7,282 nt of DNA from JBKPNX01 sp046732855 (lineage in GTDB: Bacteria > Pseudomonadota > Alphaproteobacteria > Geminicoccales > Geminicoccaceae), in the NCBI GenBank assembly GCA_046732855.1, contig JBKPNX010000023.1:1-7282 (forward strand). The letters are read 5' to 3'. Positions within the stretch are counted from its first letter, which is position 1, and every line of letters starts with the position of its first letter. Below the pieces are notes generated by a model. That model saw only the letters and a program-made list of their open reading frames with translations, did not search any database and was not told the DNA's origin. Shown in pieces: positions 6,599 to 7,282 of this stretch. A program made the position numbers and the translations under genes.

Positions 6599-6630
6599 TC
6601 ATGGTTTTTGCGAAGGAGCGAAAGCCATGA
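6599..6630 (-). promoter_or_regulatory. Leader hairpin directly upstream of the pnp ribosome binding site
   Basis: On the minus strand TCATGGCTTTCGC and GCAAAAACCATGA pair around a six-base TCCTTC loop: six pairs, a C-A mismatch, three pairs, a second C-A mismatch, then two pairs. Its 3' arm meets the purine-rich GAAAGAAG that serves as the pnp ribosome binding site. No T-run follows, so it is not a terminator. In E. coli the pnp leader forms a hairpin cut by RNase III, which exposes the mRNA to autoregulation by PNPase. The position here suggests a similar element; function is inferred. Confidence 0.5.
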
Positions 6631-6723
6631 GCAAGACGGCGAGAGGCTGCCGTCCGCGGGCATGCCGCAAACCGAGACAGCGTCCGGCGATCCTGCCATG
6701 GCCTTCGAGCCTTCCATCGAATG

Positions 6724-6774
6724 GATGGGCGATCATTCGGCCCATCTTCCAAACCGGCAACGGTTCGCTGCCGG
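6724..6774 (-). other. Two tandem stem-loops in the rpsO-pnp spacer
   Basis: Two perfect inverted repeats follow one another: GATGGGC/GCCCATC (6724-6746, 7-bp stem) and CCGGCA/TGCCGG (6754-6774, 6-bp stem). Each has a nine-base loop, and they are seven bases apart. Neither is followed by a T-run on the minus strand, so they are not intrinsic terminators. They may mark RNA processing or protect the 3' end of rpsO mRNA. The repeats are seen directly; the role is inferred. Confidence 0.4.
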
Positions 6775-6806
6775 CGCAACAGCGGATTTGTCCCGGTATC
6801 CGCTTC

Positions 6807-6829
6807 AAAACGCGCGACCACGCCGCGCA
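6807..6829 (-). terminator. Weak terminator just after rpsO
   Basis: On the minus strand a stem GCGCG/CGCGC (five pairs plus a closing T-G wobble, seven-base loop) is followed by TTTT at 6810-6807. It starts seven bases after the rpsO stop codon. The short stem and short T-run suggest partial termination, as at the attenuator between rpsO and pnp in E. coli, which lets S15 be made in excess of PNPase. The call is tentative. Confidence 0.4.
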
Positions 6830-6836
6830 TAATGCT

Positions 6837-7106
6837 TCAACGGCGAATACCCAGCCGCTCGATCAACGACTTATAACGCGCTGCGTCGACACGGGCGAGG
6901 TAGTCGAGAAGTTGGCGACGCTGGGACACGAGCTTGAGCAATCCACGCCGAGAATGGTTGTCCTTGACGTGGGTTTTGAAATGCTCGGTGAGGTTGTGGA
7001 TGCGCTCCGAAAGGATCGCCACCTGCACCTCCGGCGACCCCGTATCGCCGGTCTTGGTCGCGTAGGTCTTGATGACTTCGGCCTTGCGGCCGGAGGTTAT
7101 CGACAT
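6837..7106 (-). CDS. rpsO: 30S ribosomal protein S15
   Basis: A complete 89-residue S15, exactly the length of the E. coli protein. Signature stretches are GDTGSPEVQVAILSERI (residues 20-36), NLTEHFKTHVKDNHSRRGLL (38-57) and SQRRQLLDYLAR (60-71). S15 binds the central domain of 16S rRNA early in 30S assembly and helps form the bridge to the 50S subunit; in several bacteria it also represses its own mRNA through a structured leader. The start ATG at 7106 has AAGGA about ten bases upstream. pnp follows on the same strand after about 250 bases with a possible weak terminator between them. The upstream neighbour is not in view; truB is the usual one. Confidence 0.98.
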   Translation of the reverse strand: MSITSGRKAEVIKTYATKTGDTGSPEVQVAILSERIHNLTEHFKTHVKDNHSRRGLLKLVSQRRQLLDYLARVDAARYKSLIERLGIRR

Positions 7107-7185
7107 CGGGTTATCGTCCTTGTCCTGTCAGGGGCCACGGTCGGCAGCCGGGCCGGGATGTCGTCCAGCGCGGTCGCCACAAGTA

Positions 7186-7213
7186 GGTTGCGCGGGCCAA
7201 CGCCCGCGCAACC
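7186..7213 (-). other. Perfect 12-bp GC-rich hairpin upstream of rpsO
   Basis: GGTTGCGCGGGC and GCCCGCGCAACC form an uninterrupted 12-bp stem around a four-base loop, the strongest secondary structure in the window. It lies 79 bases before the rpsO start codon. There is no T-run on either side, so it is not a standard intrinsic terminator. It could end or process the transcript of the upstream gene, or be part of the rpsO leader where S15 may bind. The surrounding 7107-7282 shows no other feature I can support and no clear promoter. Confidence 0.5.
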
Positions 7214-7282
7214 GGGGGCAATATCGCAAAACGCGCCCCGACGCCAGCGGAAATTCGGGCGGCTTACCGGCCACCGGAAAAC

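Noticed and set aside
6564..6602. 12-codon upstream ORF (ATG at 6602) overlapping the pnp start in another frame
   Set aside because: The ATG lies inside the 3' arm of the leader hairpin and has no ribosome binding site of its own; it probably arises by chance.
6572..6832. Small open frames (69-88 codons) on both strands of the rpsO-pnp spacer
   Set aside because: All are open by base composition, overlap each other and the hairpins, have no family resemblance, and mostly run into pnp or its leader.
7264..7282. Possible last codons of truB on the minus strand (FSGGR then TAA)
   Set aside because: truB usually precedes rpsO, but five residues at the window edge are too few, and two other frames are also open there.

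Overview
The window looks like a chromosomal segment of a GC-rich alphaproteobacterium, most likely of the Hyphomicrobiales (Rhizobiales) type. Three things suggest this: the fatty-acid gene order fabA-fabB-fabI, a FabI of the alphaproteobacterial type, and an rpsO-pnp pair close by. No mobile element, CRISPR array, tRNA or rRNA was seen.

Layout. Bases 1-2339 (+ strand) hold the end of fabA, a complete fabB and a complete fabI, which form the unsaturated fatty acid branch and the enoyl-ACP reduction step of type II fatty acid synthesis. Bases 2422-4268 (- strand, convergent with fabI) hold a compact three-gene cassette. In transcription order it has a 69-residue peptide with one CxxC motif, a DUF692/MbnB-like multinuclear iron oxidase (MNIO), and a 245-residue MbnC-like partner protein. 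Bases 4269-4361 are AT-rich and carry the likely promoter/operator of the cassette. Bases 4362-4383 are the intrinsic terminator of pnp. Bases 4409-7106 (- strand) hold pnp and, upstream of it, rpsO. The roughly 250-base spacer between these two is rich in hairpins. Bases 7107-7282 hold the rpsO leader with a perfect 12-bp hairpin.

How the genes fit together. fabA makes and isomerises the C10 enoyl-ACP, fabB elongates the unsaturated intermediate, and fabI reduces enoyl-ACP in each cycle. rpsO (ribosomal protein S15) and pnp (polynucleotide phosphorylase) are a classic co-transcribed pair with RNA-level control. Neither housekeeping block explains the cassette between them. Its organisation (short Cys peptide, then MNIO, then partner) is that of a ribosomally made, post-translationally modified peptide (RiPP) pathway of the methanobactin/bufferin/Hvf superfamily, so a metal-related peptide is a reasonable guess. 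The precursor has only the two cysteines of a CDHC motif and an acidic, proline-rich tail, and I cannot match it to a characterised product. This cassette is the best candidate for an undescribed system in the window.
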